NCBI GenBank assembly: GCA_039566865.1
Contig: CM076947.1
Coordinates: 8,005,501-8,069,500, forward strand
Length of the DNA stretch: 64,000 bases
From: Aurelia coerulea
Taxonomy: Eukaryota; Cnidaria; Scyphozoa; Semaeostomeae; Ulmaridae
Reading direction: 5' to 3'
The notes beneath the pieces were generated by a model, which worked only from the letters and a program-made list of their open reading frames with translations, ran no database searches and had not been told where the DNA came from. Positions 8,685 to 20,585 of this stretch are shown piece after piece. Numbering within the stretch: the stretch's first letter is position 1; each line of letters begins with the position of its first letter. The translations under genes were made by a program, and so were the position numbers.

Positions 8685-10973
8685 GGCCATGTCGAAAACT
8701 CGGACATCTCGGGCATCTCAAACCAGATTGTCCGAGTTTTCCAAGTCTGAGTTTTCAAATTAGCCCTAGTTCAAACTCGAAAACACGGACTTCTCGGACA
8801 AAATGGTCCGACTTTTCCCTTCTCCAACATATCAAATTTCTCCTATGCTCTAGAAGAAAACTCGGACATGCCGGAAGTCGAAAACACGGACTTCGCGGAC
8901 GAAATGTTCCAACTTTCTGGGTATCAATATCAGGAAATTTTGCAAGAGCAGGCTGTCACAAACATGTGAAAAGGGGATATTTTGTTGGATCTGATTATGT
9001 AGATCAAAAAGGAATCTTTTTAGAAGTTGTTATGTTCTAGAGCAGATCAGAAACGTTTATTCGTGGGCACAACCTGGTACGAATCCAAGTTTGAATACAA
9101 CGTCAAATACTCCCGGGAGGGGGGGGGGGGGGGGGCTGATAGTTAGTTTCTAAAATTTTGGGACACTATTGCCTTAAACAGTTTCTGAATGAGTTTCTTT
9201 AATTCTCAAATTTTGGGACACAATGTATTGCTTCCAACAGTTTCTGAATGAGTTTCTTTTATTTCTAATTCCGCAAGTGTGGAGTTCATTTTTGTTTTGT
9301 TGGAAGGGCTCCCAAATCTATAAGTGACCTGGGAAAATTAAAGCTGCAAATTTCAAAAATACCTTGTCTTTTTTAATTCACATTAGGGTACTGTAGTTTC
9401 ATAACAGGGTAAAATATTGGTAATATTGCATGGCAAGATGAAATATTGATAATACGTATATTCTATAAAGTCACACTCAATTACTTTTGTTTTTTTTTTG
9501 TCGTATTGACATATTTCTCCCTTCGAATCTATTCATTTGTTTGTCACGGAAAGCATCTTCGGATCCGACGATAGACGCTGGTACATTCATTTTTTTATAT
9601 GAGAAGCCGCTTATCAGAAACCGTAGGGTCAATTTTTCGAAAATCAGGGGAGGACCCTACCTAATTGTAAAAGCTAGGAAACTTTTTTAATTTACAATTT
9701 TTATTTTCCTTTCGCACTCAAAAATGTTTGACAGTGTACAGTTATAGGAACTGTTTGGAAATTATTTTGACTGCAAATTGTGTTATTTGCTTGTTTTAAG
9801 ATCTTACCATTACCAAGTAATTTGGGAGCCCTTTAAACAACACAGAATGAACTCTACACTTACGGCATTAAAAGTATAAGAAACATATAAGAATTTTTTG
9901 CCAGAAAAATGGCCCAAAAATTTAAGAAACTGCCTACCAGCGCTGGACCTTAGCATGAATCTACGTTTCCGTAGACTCTATATCTTGAAGCTGTTTTCAC
10001 TTTATTGTATTGAACAAAACATGAAAATGGAGCAAAGAGCCTGGGTGGGACTGCACATTTTGGGTAACGGGATGTGACATCGGGAAGGGTATCGATTTTC
10101 GCGATTTTGATTTAAGGAACGGTATTGATTTTCGCAATTTTCGTACAAGGAACGGTATCGATTCTGACGATTTTGGTATAAGCGCAAGATCGGATATACA
10201 TTTTCAGAAAATTGGTATAAGGTCAGGTGTACTTTTTCGGAAAATTGGTATAAGGAAAGGGCTTGAAGCTTTGATGGCATGTCCTCAACCAAATCCTGGT
10301 CAAGTACCCCCCCCCCCCCCCCCCCCTGATGCAAGATGCAATACACGAATGTTCTCGTAAGAAATTAAGAATTGGGGCCAAGTTTCTCAACGTTTTCAGA
10401 TTTCCTCCTTGAGCAGTTAAAGACATGATTTTCAAATTGTTGCAATGTTAAGATATTACTCAAATTTCTTCCGAGTAATATGATGCAGGAAACAAGTCAA
10501 AATGAAGCAAAAATGCTTTCTTAATTTGTTGATGATCTGAATGTTGAGTTTCTCATAAGCAGTTTTTTATGAAAAAATTACGTGTAAATAACAGGGCAGA
10601 CTCTACATTGCCTGATCGCCACTGGATTAAAAATCAGGGCCTTCTTTAACATACCAGCTAACTTGGCAATTGGTCCCTTGTTTGTATATATTGTTTTTCC
10701 TGTAGAAAATGTAGAAAATGAAATTTGATAAATTGGGAAAAAATCGGACCATTTCGTCCGAGAAGTCCGTGTTTTCGAGTTCCGACAGGCCCAAGTATTC
10801 TTCTAGAGCATAGGAGAAATTCAATAAGTTGGAGAAAGGAAAAGTCGGACCATTTCGTCTGAGAAGTCCGCGTTTTCGAGTTTGAACCAGGTGTAATTCA
10901 AAAATTCGGACTTAGAAGACTCGGACAATCTGGTTCTGGACAATCCCGAGAAGTCGGAGTTTTCGACCTGGCC
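8685..10973. mobile_element. Foldback-type element with approximately 235-bp TIRs
   Basis: The two ends are inverted copies beginning GGCCA(T/G)GTCGAAAACT: left arm about 8685-8920, right arm about 10738-10973. Within each arm a short motif (TCGAAAAC-CGGACTTCTCGGAC) recurs, so the TIR is internally repetitive. Inverted similarity continues patchily inside (a G-run at about 9118-9136 mirrors a C-run at 10306-10326; AACTCCACACTTG-like and GGGAGCCC blocks also mirror), so most of the element can fold back on itself. No transposase frame is visible. No target-site duplication is evident. It is probably a non-autonomous long-TIR DNA transposon of unknown superfamily. Confidence 0.8.
10070..10265. 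repeat. Minisatellite inside foldback element
   Basis: About five degenerate 35-40-bp units of the form AAGGAACGGTATCGATTTTC...TTGGTAT lie within the right half of the foldback element. Confidence 0.8.
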
Positions 10974-11514
10974 CGAATTACTCACTTTTCTTGCAATTCT
11001 TTCAATAAAAATTTGCTTAATCTTCTAGCATTTCGACACTTTAACCATCGCAATTCTTCTTCCCTTATCATCTTCTTAATGTCTCCGGGAAATTTTGCTC
11101 AAGGGATCATTTCTTCGCAAAGTTGAATTGAAAGAAAATCCTCTATGTTTCTTCCGTGACGGTAGTGTAAACAAGGCAAACAGCAATTTTGTTTAGAAAA
11201 TGACGACACAGGTGTAAACAAACAATAAACAACATCTTCTGTGATTGAACTAACTCAATATGTAAAAAACAATCCTGGAAAACAATATGCCTAACACCAC
11301 TTGAGCGATAGCAAGAACTTCCTGAAACCTCTGACGGCCTAATCTGTATTTGTTTATGGTCCAGGTTTTATCGCTGCAGCAAAAAATTTTGATTATTACG
11401 TAACCAAGTAGTTGCTAGGGGACATTTTCCCAGCATTCGTTGCGTGAATTAGGGTTGGCCATCTTTTCCGTAATCGTCTATTTCACAACAACAAAGATGG
11501 CAGCGTCACGAGAA

Positions 11515-11602
11515 GGCATATAGAACTATATAAATTCACTATAGTGAACTATATAGTTCACTATATGAAGGCACATAGTGAACTATATAAATTCACTATA
11601 AA
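11515..11602. repeat. AT-rich palindromic repeat
   Basis: The unit ACTATATAAATTCACTAT occurs twice in direct orientation. Between the copies lies a perfect palindrome, ATAGTGAACTATATAGTTCACTAT in two inverted halves. It is small, near-symmetric and upstream of the P2RX7-like gene; it may be a tiny MITE or a cruciform-prone promoter element. Confidence 0.65.
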
Positions 11603-11783
11603 AAACACTAATGTAGTGCGAATAGCGCCAATCGCCATTTTGTTTTCTGTGACGTCATACTCATGACAACTGCAACAGAGAGCGCTCGGCGTGAACAGTC
11701 AGCAGTAAGCCACGAGGAGATAGAACAGGGTGAACGGCTATACATACTTTCGCACACTTTATTCAAAATTAAACGGAATCATA

Positions 11784-13504
11784 ATGTCGGAGAGTGAGAA
11801 ATCCTTCTCCAACAACTCGAGTGGAACAGATATGGAAAGCGAAGATGAATTCGCTATTCACCCAGTGATGGCATATGCGGATGAGCCCCTTACCCTTCCC
11901 GGAGATAATGATGGGCCTAACGAAGCTGATGACGACGAGGAGGATCCAGACGGTCTCCTGCCAGCCACACTAGAAGGAAGATACAAAAATACGGTTCCTG
12001 TTACCGAGTGGTAAGTTTTCAGACCTGTTTTATCTGGATTTTCATAGATTACCTTCACAGTCAGTACACATTTCATATTGTTGGCGACTCGACATTTTGT
12101 GTCGCATGTATATATCCGTGTTGCGTAGAAGGTTCTGCCATTCCCGCCAAAATTGATTTCATTTCTTGAAAGGCACACCTTTACATAGTCAGGAGTAAAA
12201 GAAAAATAAGAGAGACTGCAAAAGATCAAATTGAACCTGTTTGCTTTGACATTACCATTAATTAGGCCCGCCATATAATATATGCTTGTATACTATGTTT
12301 TACACATATTTTTGTTTGTTGATGTCATACATACCTGTAAACTAAAAGCCTGGTGGGCTTATTGAATTTTGGACACTTTTTCGTCCTTTTTGCACCACAT
12401 TTGGCAGTATCAACATAAAACTTTATGACTTAAGTACATGAATTCAACAAAGTTTTCTCAAAACACTTCAAAATTAACAAAACATGCAAACTTATTTAGC
12501 TCAATAAATGGAGAATCTTTTGCATCCTCTGGAATTTGATACAAGTGGGGAGGGGGCTTAATAGAGAGGGGGGATTTATAGAGCTCTTACGGTATTTACA
12601 TTTTCCTGCATTTCTCAATGGTAGGTGTGGTTGTGAAAGTTGCGACAGAGCATCTTTAGTTGGTGCCTTGGAATATAGATGCTGCACAGAGGTACACGAG
12701 GCCTACGGAAAATTGGTTTTTGAAGGTGTTGCCGAGGAAGTGAAGTGTGTAACAAACTTTGGCGACTACAAGGCCATCACCAACAAAGCAATTTTAGAGT
12801 TGGTAGGGCCAATGCTCAAAGACAAAAAAGGAAAGGCATACAAACGAAGAGCCGGTCAGACCAAGAATGAGTAAGATACTACTTTTTAGACTAAAGCTCA
12901 ACTAAAGCTAAAATTTAGCTGTGTGATTGCATGGGTTATACAGTATGTTGCAAGTTGTAAAAAAGACTACATTACAGGCAGTTGAATTTTTATTGAAGTT
13001 TCTTCAAATGAATTATCATGTTTGGGTCACCCAACTATGACATTTTTCCTTACCAAGATTATGCATTCATTCAATTAAAATCATGCATACTGCTATCACA
13101 AGATTTAACTTATAGATGCCTGCTTTTGAACTTTTAAGTGTTAAAATATAAAAATACATAATATTTAGCTTTACTGACACCTAACGCCAAACCATGCTTT
13201 GATATTACTGCAACCACGTGGCAAGTAAAACCTTTATCTTTTTTGGATAATACAATTGTTTTGGACATAAATGCCAAAATTTGTTTGCATATTTTAACTT
13301 TTGGAAGTCATTTTGCTAATGCAAAGTCCATTCTTTTTCAGGTATTTGAGAGCAGTAGCTTACAGATGGGTGACAAGATGGATATTTGGCTTTCTGGGAT
13401 GGGACAATAGCAGACCTTTACCTGCTTGCATCTACCACAACATCCGCACAACTTTCCCAGATGGCCAACTACACGGATATGCCACAGCACATCAGAGGGA
13501 ATGA
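11784..13504 (+). CDS. P2RX7-type zinc-domain protein, 3 exons (copy A)
   Basis: Proposed exons 11784-12010, 12625-12870 and 13342-13504 join in phase (2 and 2) at consensus sites (GTG|GTAAGT, GGTAG|G, TGA|GTAAGA, TTCAG|G) to give about 211 residues. The N-terminal 75 residues are acidic and Ser/Asp/Glu-rich. The rest matches the cytosolic 'ballast' domain of P2X7 receptors: WCGCESC, a central CC pair (YRCCTEVHE), KCVTNFGDY, a YLRAVAYRWVTRWIFG block, LPACIYHNIRTTFP and GYAT near the end. There are no membrane segments, so it is not a channel; in P2X7 this domain binds two zinc ions and guanine nucleotide. It lies 0.5 kb upstream, in the same orientation, of a Mutator-like transposase, and is probably its transposon companion rather than a host receptor. 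Function unknown. Confidence 0.72.
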
Positions 13505-13819
13505 AAGAACAGTTAACTTTAAACGTGGGGTTTTTCTAAGTAGAGATGCTTGCTTCATATTAAACTTATGATGTACCCATATTTTTTTATAAGGAACTTC
13601 TGCCCATAAAAAACTCAACTCTCAGGTCAGCAATAAGAAACTCCAGTACTGGGAAAATATGAATAATTAAGAAACTATTTATTTTGAAAAAGGAAATCCT
13701 TAACTTCTGCTCTATCTGATTATGAGGCTACTTTTATCATATGGGCAGCCTGTGTATGTGTTTATGACATTGTTCTGATGCTGTTCGAATAAAAGACTTC
13801 CGTTGCATAGCTACAAAGA

Positions 13820-13915
13820 AATAAATGCCGCAATATGATTGGCTTGTGAACGGCGTTCTGCTGTCTGATTGGTTTATCGCCTCGTGTGCGTAAATAAAAT
13901 GGCGTCCTCGTGGAT
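13820..13915 (+). promoter_or_regulatory. CCAAT-containing promoter-like segment of the Mutator-like gene
   Basis: Two inverted CCAAT boxes (TGATTGGCTTG, TGATTGGTTTA) about 40 bp apart and an AAAATGGCG motif (YY1-like) lie within 190 bp upstream of the transposase ATG. No TATA box is evident. The 300 bp between the P2RX7-like stop and this point hold nothing else I recognise. Confidence 0.4.
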
Positions 13916-14001
13916 GGCAGAAGCAACCCTTTCTACTGAACGTTCTCGTTCACTGAAGTCTCTCGAAGTATTACCGTAAAGCTTGCATTTTTGGATAAAC
14001 C

Positions 14002-15461
14002 ATGGCAAGAACGAAGCAAAGATCAACGAAACCCTTTCTTGGTCGCAAGAAAATTCATCGGAGAAGAAAAGAGAAGACTGATTTACTAGCAACCCCAGTA
14101 GTAGCAGATGATGTTTTGAACTATCCCAAACCAAGGCCTAGTACATCTGAAAGAAAACTAGCTTGTTTTGGTGTGACTCTCGAAAGCACCCAGATCAGAC
14201 AAGAAAGAGAAGCAGATGACCACTTCATGTTTGTGCAGAAGTCTTCACTCACAAATCTTTTGAGCAAGCTTTTATGCCCTACTTGCAACAGCCCTGGGAT
14301 CAGTTTACAGACTCTGGAAGACAAGATGTCTGGTTTTGCTACCATGGGATCTTTGTTTTGTACCAAATGTGAAGAAGTTGTTGATGAAAACTACCTTTGT
14401 CAGAGAATGGGAAAATCAAGATCAACGAACGTCCCATTTGAGATCAATACAAGGGCAACGCTTGCTTTCAGGGGAATAGGCTGTGGATTTGCATCAATGA
14501 AAGAATGGTGTGGCATGATGAATCTTCCATGTTCCATGAGCCAAAATGTATATAAAGTTCACAACAAAAAGATCCATGATGCCAGTATTGATACACTGTC
14601 ATGCTAAGTGATGGAGATAGCAAGGCCTATGACTCAGTTGTTGCAGATAAGCCCTATGGTGAGGACGTTCTAATTGGTAAAGAAGATTGTGTGAACCATG
14701 TCTCAAAAAGAATGGGGACAGCTCTTAGGAATTTAGTTGCAACATCAAAGGCCCAGAAGCAGTCATTAGCAGGGAAAGGAAAGCTAACCCAAGAAAAAAT
14801 TACAAAAATCCAAAATTATTATGGGAGAGCCATCGAAGACAATGCAAATGATGTGGAATTAATGAAGAAAAGAATCTTTGCCATTCTTTTTCACCTGTCA
14901 TCCTCTAATGACCACCCAAATCACACACACTGTCCACCTAGTGCTAAATCATGGTGTTTTTGGCAAAGAGCTGCAGCACAGGGGGAGATGCCAGGATCAC
15001 ACAAGGAGCATGAAACCTTACCAGCAGATATTGGAAAAAAGCTTGCACCCATATTCCAAAGGCTGTCAGATGAAAATCTTCTGAAAAGGTGTGCCAGAAA
15101 CAAAACACAGAATCCGAATGAGTCCTTGCACAATGTTATTTGGAAACATTGTCCAAAAGCAACATTTGTTGGCAGAATAACAATGGAAACTGCAGTTTCG
15201 CTTGCAGTTTGCCAGTTCTCCATGGGCTCAACGTGTCGCATTACACTCTGCAAAGTGTTAGGAATAGAGCCGGGACTTTATTTGGAACAAGCATCAAATG
15301 AAAAGGATGCAAAGAGGCTGAAAAAGTCATTAAAAGCCAGCACAGAAGCTGCAAAGAAAAAGAGAAGACAGCTTAAGTACAATAAGGCAACACAAGAACA
15401 GAAGAAAAAAGCGACGGAAGGGACTATGTATGCCGCTGGCTCATTTGATGTTCCAAAATGA
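14002..15461 (+). pseudogene. Mutator-like transposase, internally deleted and frameshifted
   Basis: Two frames overlap: 14002-14607 (201 aa) and 14601-15461 (286 aa). The first starts MARTKQRSTKPFLGRKK, a basic N-terminus, and has a zinc-ribbon-like pair (LCPTC...FCTKC). The second starts at MLSDGDSKAYDSV, containing an Asp I take to be catalytic, then EDCVNHVSKRMGTALRNL, GRAIEDN, HCPPSAKSWCFWQRA, QNPNESLHNVIWKHCPK and a lysine-rich tail. These are hallmarks of the invertebrate Mutator-like transposase family. A full member would have perhaps 150 more residues, with the first catalytic Asp, between the frames; that part is missing and the junction is out of frame. The copy is therefore a deletion derivative. 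It shares strand with the P2RX7-like gene upstream. Confidence 0.8.
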
Positions 15462-15700
15462 TATTTAAAAACTGAAAAAAATGGTCAGGAAGTAAACAGA
15501 AATGTTATTCTCACTAAGTAGTTAAGCAATCAGAACATATGAATGGGATTTCACTACCTTGCAATAACTCTATTTGATGCTAAAAATAAAAAATACCAAG
15601 TTGAGATTTCAAATGCAGTTTTCTCAAAACTAGGTTTTTGCGAAAGTTATAAAGCTTAGTGAACATAGATTTTGATCAGGCAAGCAGTGGTACCTAATGT
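15462..15700. other. Transposase 3' flank
   Basis: AT-rich with an AATAAAAAATA polyadenylation-like motif near 15585. No gene is seen. Confidence 0.4.
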
Positions 15701-18124
15701 CTATGGGACATTCCATGTCAAGTGTAACCACCTCAAAATATCAATGTTTTTGATTTTATTGAAAGTTTGTCAGCTTGTTTACCTTGTTGAGCAATGCATT
15801 TTGTGAAAATTTGAAAGAATTATCTCCAGTGGTTTCAGAATTATGGACCATTGAACTTTTGACCTTTGCGGTGAACTCAATTGACCCCAAATTTTGTAAC
15901 TTCCCTAATATTTACCCTAGAAACTTGTTATTTATGTCATATGAAAGGTCTTGAGCTGTAGAAACCATTGCAACCAAGAAAAATGCAATAAAACATTGTT
16001 TTCATGTAGATAAAGAAGTTTTTAAAGTTTGACCTTTGACCCCTGGTCAGCGGCAATTTCGAAAATCACGAAATTTTTTGGAAATGTTCATCTATCTATA
16101 TTTATTAACCTGGGTGAATTTCAGAGTGGGATTCCAATGGGTTTGATCACAGGATGATATTGATTATACAGTGGTCAACAGTTTCTATGTAATATTCATA
16201 TGGAAAATATCTCAAATTATAGCTCTTGTGCAAACTTTATCCTTCATTGCAAATGTCTCAACAAAACATAAAGAAATAAAACACTTTCTCCCCAGCAAAT
16301 TCTTCCTAAACTTTAAACCACAAAGTTTTCAATATTCGAAGACAGTTATTTCATGTTTCTTAGGCGTAGTGCAATTTTAGCAGCTTTTTTAGCTGAAAAA
16401 AGCATATCCATTATATATTTGAGAGGAAAAGGCTTGATCTTTACAGGAGTGCTTTGGACCAGGTCTTGTAATCAGATAAATGCAACAGCAAAGCTATAAT
16501 GCTTTACATGGGAATCTTTCTGTCAATGTCCTGTTTCCATAGTGGAACAATTTGCCATGATCCTGACATCATTGAGGATTGCACACATAATCAGAACACA
16601 TTTTGCCAAAACTGGCTGATGCACAATACTTTGGTCACCGCATGGCAAATTTGGAGAAACCGATTCTTTACCTGAACGCTCATCTTCAAACTTCCTGCAA
16701 TTCTCTTTCAAATTTCAAAGGATATGGTTCGATCGTTTTCAGAAATGCTGGTACGGGCATTGGTTTGGTCATGTACTTTGCCATGGCAAATTACTTTGAA
16801 TTTAACATTTAACCGAAAATAAATTCAAATGCGTCTTTTCTGTATAGCAACAATGCAGCATCTTACAAATGTGTTGTAAACTATACTAGCCCCTGAGTCA
16901 TTTGCTTTACAAAATGTTTTCATAACTGCACTCAATAATTTTTAAATCATTCAGTGGCAGCAAGGAGCCAATAGAGCTGGAGGATAAACATATTGGAAGC
17001 TGGTGTTTTATGCAAAACTTATAAGAGTCATGTGCACATTAACTTGACAAGAATTCTCAAGAATTGCTAACAATGCGTAAGAATCGTCAAAAATTCATTA
17101 CAAGCTCAAAAGAATTCTTAGGTCATACTGTACGAAGCACTGTGAATTTCTTAAACGTGAATTCTCAGAAAACTGAAATTATTCTTAAGAATTCTTAGGG
17201 ATCATTTTTAGGCAGGAGAACTAATGTTAATGTGTGCAAGGCTTGTACTGTGTGTGATATTGATTATTTTTAGTTTAAACTTTCTAGTTTTGAAAAGCTT
17301 ACTATGAGTGGAGAAATTTTTTCTGCATTTGTTGTGCTTTACCAAGATATTGCTTTGCGAGGGCTATAACAATCCAATCCCAATGCAGCAGTGACTTAGA
17401 AGAAATTACAGGCTGAAGTCTTACTAAATCATTTTTGCCAGAAAATAATTATGGAAATCTATTCAGCAAAATGTTTGAAGATATTGACCTTAACCCTAAA
17501 TTCTCTTATGAAGCAGTTACTAGATCTAACCTTTTATTAAGATGTTGAGAAACATCCCAATAGCCTGATTTTTGAAACCTGGTTTTTTTTAGCGAAACAT
17601 ACTTCTGCAAAGGCAATGTCTTGCATATGAATATTACAAAGAAACTGTTGACCACTGTGTAATCAAAATCATCCTGTGATCAAACCCATTGGAATCCCAC
17701 TCTGAAATTCACCCAGGTTAATAAATATAGATAGATGAACATTTCCAAAAAATTTCGTGATTTTCGAAATTGCCGCTGACCAGGGGTCAAAGGTCAAACT
17801 TTAAAAACTTCTTTATCTACATGAAAACAATGTTTTATTGCATTTTCTTGGTTGCAATGGTTTCTACAGCTCAAGACCTTTCATATGACATAAATAACAA
17901 GTTTCTAGGGTAAATATTAGGGAAGTTACAAAATTTGGGGTCAATTGAGTTCACCGCAAAGGTCAAAAGTTCAATGGTCCATAATTCTGAAACCACTGGA
18001 GATAATTCTTTCAAATTTTCACAAAATGCATTGCTCAACAAGGTAAACAAGCTGACAAACTTTCAATAAAATCAAAAACATTGATATTTTGAGGTGGTTA
18101 CACTTGACATGGAATGTCCCCTAT
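15701..18124. mobile_element. Long-TIR DNA transposon with CTAT target duplication
   Basis: The element proper is 15705-18120. It starts GGGACATTCCATGTCAAGTG and ends with the exact inverse. The arms, about 15705-16203 and 17621-18120 (roughly 500 bp each), are near-perfect inverted copies. Flanking CTAT at 15701-15704 and 18121-18124 is a clean 4-bp target-site duplication. The 1.4-kb centre has no transposase frame; it holds a cluster of AAGAATTCTTA-type dyads near 17050-17215. The arm similarity implies a recent non-autonomous insertion. A 4-bp duplication that is not TTAA excludes piggyBac and Kolobok; superfamily otherwise open. Confidence 0.9.
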
Positions 18125-18597
18125 ACATCATTTGAATGCTTATAGAATGGGGAGTGATATGGGCTCATTGGCTTTTTAATCTAAGCAACCAATAATGAGT
18201 AGGCACTATTGTTTTGGATGAAAAGTTCTCACGATTGCTTGATTTTAGCATTTTTATTCATATTTTTCTTCAAATGCTGAATTGAACAAATATAATGACC
18301 CTATATCATTCCCAAGGATCTAGCCTTTCAATTGATGTATAGGTTTTACCCTCTGAAGCAATGATACATAATATCTATGAACACTAAGCAGTACTGCTAA
18401 ACTTCTATTGTTTTCTGGTTTCCATGGAAACCAATTATTGTATCTAAAAATAGACTGCAAATTTGAAATCAGCATTACGTGTTTGATAGGTAGTGAGAAT
18501 TTCATCAGCCTATCTGCAAAAACAACGATTTTAAATTTTCGACAGGTGACCTACCTTAACATATCTTTAATCTATTTTCAATTGTTTCCTGTAAACA
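18125..18597. other. No gene recognised
   Basis: AT-rich spacer between two mobile elements. Short ORFs only, without coding character. Confidence 0.4.
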
Positions 18598-19392
18598 TAC
18601 CGGGTGTCTCAAAAAAAGTGCCCTCTTTTGACTCAACAAGGCAACAAAACGATAATATTTGGGGACTTTTTGAATTCATTGCTACATTGGTTGGTCTTCA
18701 ACTTAGATGCACATATATTGCATTTGGAAATCGATCACCAAACACCGGAGATATGAGTTCACAAGGTCAAAATTTTGAGTGCACCTGAAACCAGAGGTTT
18801 TGAGAAATGGCCTAGACATGATTTGAAAACAAACAGGCATTTTGCAAACGAATTTTCGACTTTGACCTTTACTTTTTATTTTTGAAAAGATTTATACCTT
18901 GAATTACTTCAATTGTTCTTGAAGTGACTTTTCTTTTAAGGAAACGGTCCTTGCATTGCATTCAATCCCAAGTGTTTTGTATCAAAGAAGAGGAAAAGGA
19001 GCACATGCACGCTTATTTTGGAGATGTGGCACGTTTTTGTCATTCTTACCACATTTTTACTATATTTGTTTAATCAGTGCCATGTCCATGCATCTGTTAT
19101 TCTTTTCAAAAGCAAAACACGGAAACTTAAAGTTTACAGGTACTTTGGAAAATGTCCACGATACAAATCATGACTAGGCCCTTTTTCAAAACCTCTGGTT
19201 TTGGGTGCACTGTAAATTTTGACTTTGCGAACCTGTATCTCCGGTGTTTGGTGACTGATTTCTAAATGCAAGGTACGTGCATCTAAGTTGAACATTGATA
19301 AATTTAGCTGTGAAGTCGGGGAGTAATGATAACTTATTGCTTGGTTCCTACTACCAGTCAAAAGGGGGTACTTTTTTCTGAGACACCCGCTA
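18598..19392. mobile_element. CCGGGTG-type MITE 1 (TA target duplication)
   Basis: The element, 18600-19390, has ends CCGGGTGTCTCA / TGAGACACCCGC flanked by TA on both sides. Inverted similarity runs about 200 bp inward at each end (the arms share CACCAAACACCGGAGATA and CCAGAGGTTTTG blocks). There is no coding frame. TA duplication and TIR form suggest a Tc1/mariner-driven non-autonomous element. Confidence 0.85.
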
Positions 19393-19847
19393 TATTACTC
19401 AGAAGGCATTTGAGTAATGTATAAGCATTGGAAAAGTTTAAAAACCTTTTTTGAAATGTTCACAAGGGCACAAGTAGTGAACACAAAGATTGTTATAGAC
19501 TCTCTAAGGAACTCTTATGAAACCCCGAGTACTCAAAATCTGATAATTTTAAGGAACTTTCAGGGCATTTGCTAATTCACGGCACCACGGCACTACGGCA
19601 CTGAGTATTTTGATCTTACGATTTCATAGAATTCTGATTAAATATCTTGTGAGACTGCAGTCCTCGCAAACATTCTTCGTTAATTTGTACAATTTTTAGA
19701 AGATCTGAACTTAGATCATATCAGCATGAGCCAAGAAGGAGAGTTCCGTCTCTTGAACATTACGAGTTAGCCTCAACAGGACATTTTCATCAATGTGTTC
19801 ATTGGATAATACCTCAGTGCCATCAAAGCCCCTTTCCTACTTAAAAC
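19393..19847. other. No gene recognised
   Basis: Spacer with a short GGCACCACGGCACTACGGCA repeat near 19580. The last 100 bp probably include the 5' flank of the next ORF. Confidence 0.35.
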
Positions 19848-20183
19848 ATGCAAGAAGCCATTCTTTCACCTAAACTCAAAATCAAACTGGAGACACTCGC
19901 CCTCCACCCTTCCTCTCCCCTACCTGTGGTATCCGCCATTTCCATTTCACCACTGCAGGTAATCCCAGAGTCGCCTTTACCTCAGGCTTCAGGATCTGCT
20001 ATCTCCATTTCTTCCTCCACCTCCACTTCTCCCAGCGCTAGTAGTATAATCCCAGACCTCGACGATGAAGAGGTTTGGAATCGTATTGTTAGACGTCTGA
20101 GAGGAGCTGGGTGGAGTATGCCTCCCTTTAATCCTAGTTCTCCACCTCTCTTCTTTTCTTCTCATACACCTCCACATCCATAA
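19848..20183 (+). CDS. Small Ser/Pro-rich acidic protein, unknown
   Basis: An ATG-initiated 111-residue frame. The middle is a Ser/Thr/Pro-rich low-complexity tract; it is followed by DLDDEEVWNRIVRRLRGAGW, an acidic-then-basic amphipathic segment, and a proline-rich tail. Intronless, like most ORFs in the following cluster. I recognise no family. Low-complexity composition weakens the coding call. Confidence 0.35.
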   Translation: MQEAILSPKLKIKLETLALHPSSPLPVVSAISISPLQVIPESPLPQASGSAISISSSTSTSPSASSIIPDLDDEEVWNRIVRRLRGAGWSMPPFNPSSPPLFFSSHTPPHP

Positions 20184-20439
20184 CCGATATGGTTAACTCC
20201 ATTATCTATTTATTCGTTTTCCGTTTTTATTCGTTTACCCATCTATTCATCTAGCTACGCTCAAAACAAAAACTCGTATATCTTTGTGCTAAACCTGCGA
20301 CAAAGAACCGTTGGCAACGGTGAAACCCCTGCTCCAAGCAGATAATACAAACATTCCCAACTTTAAGTTCGAAATGTTTGGGGGACAGGAAGCCCTGCAC
20401 TGCGCTGCGCTGCGTTTCTAAGGAAGGAAGCAAAAAAAT

Positions 20440-20540
20440 CAAATCAATAAACCCTCAAATAAATCAATAAATAAACCAATTAATAAATTTGAAAAACCAA
20501 TTAATAAATTTGAAAATTAATAAATTTGAAAATTAACAAG
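20440..20540. repeat. AT-rich tandem repeat
   Basis: Degenerate units of AATAAATCAATAAA and ATTAATAAATTTGAAA repeated several times between the 19848 gene and the downstream end of the minus-strand gene at 20586. Confidence 0.8.
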
Positions 20541-20585
20541 AACCCATACTCCAATCGTCTATATGTAACCAACAGTCACACATAG

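Noticed and set aside
9116..9136. G-quadruplex element
   Set aside because: A single homopolymer G-run mirrored by a C-run is more likely part of the foldback repeat or a sequencing-sensitive tract.
11784..13504. P2X receptor channel gene
   Set aside because: Only the cytosolic ballast-like domain is present; no transmembrane or ATP-binding ectodomain exons are seen.
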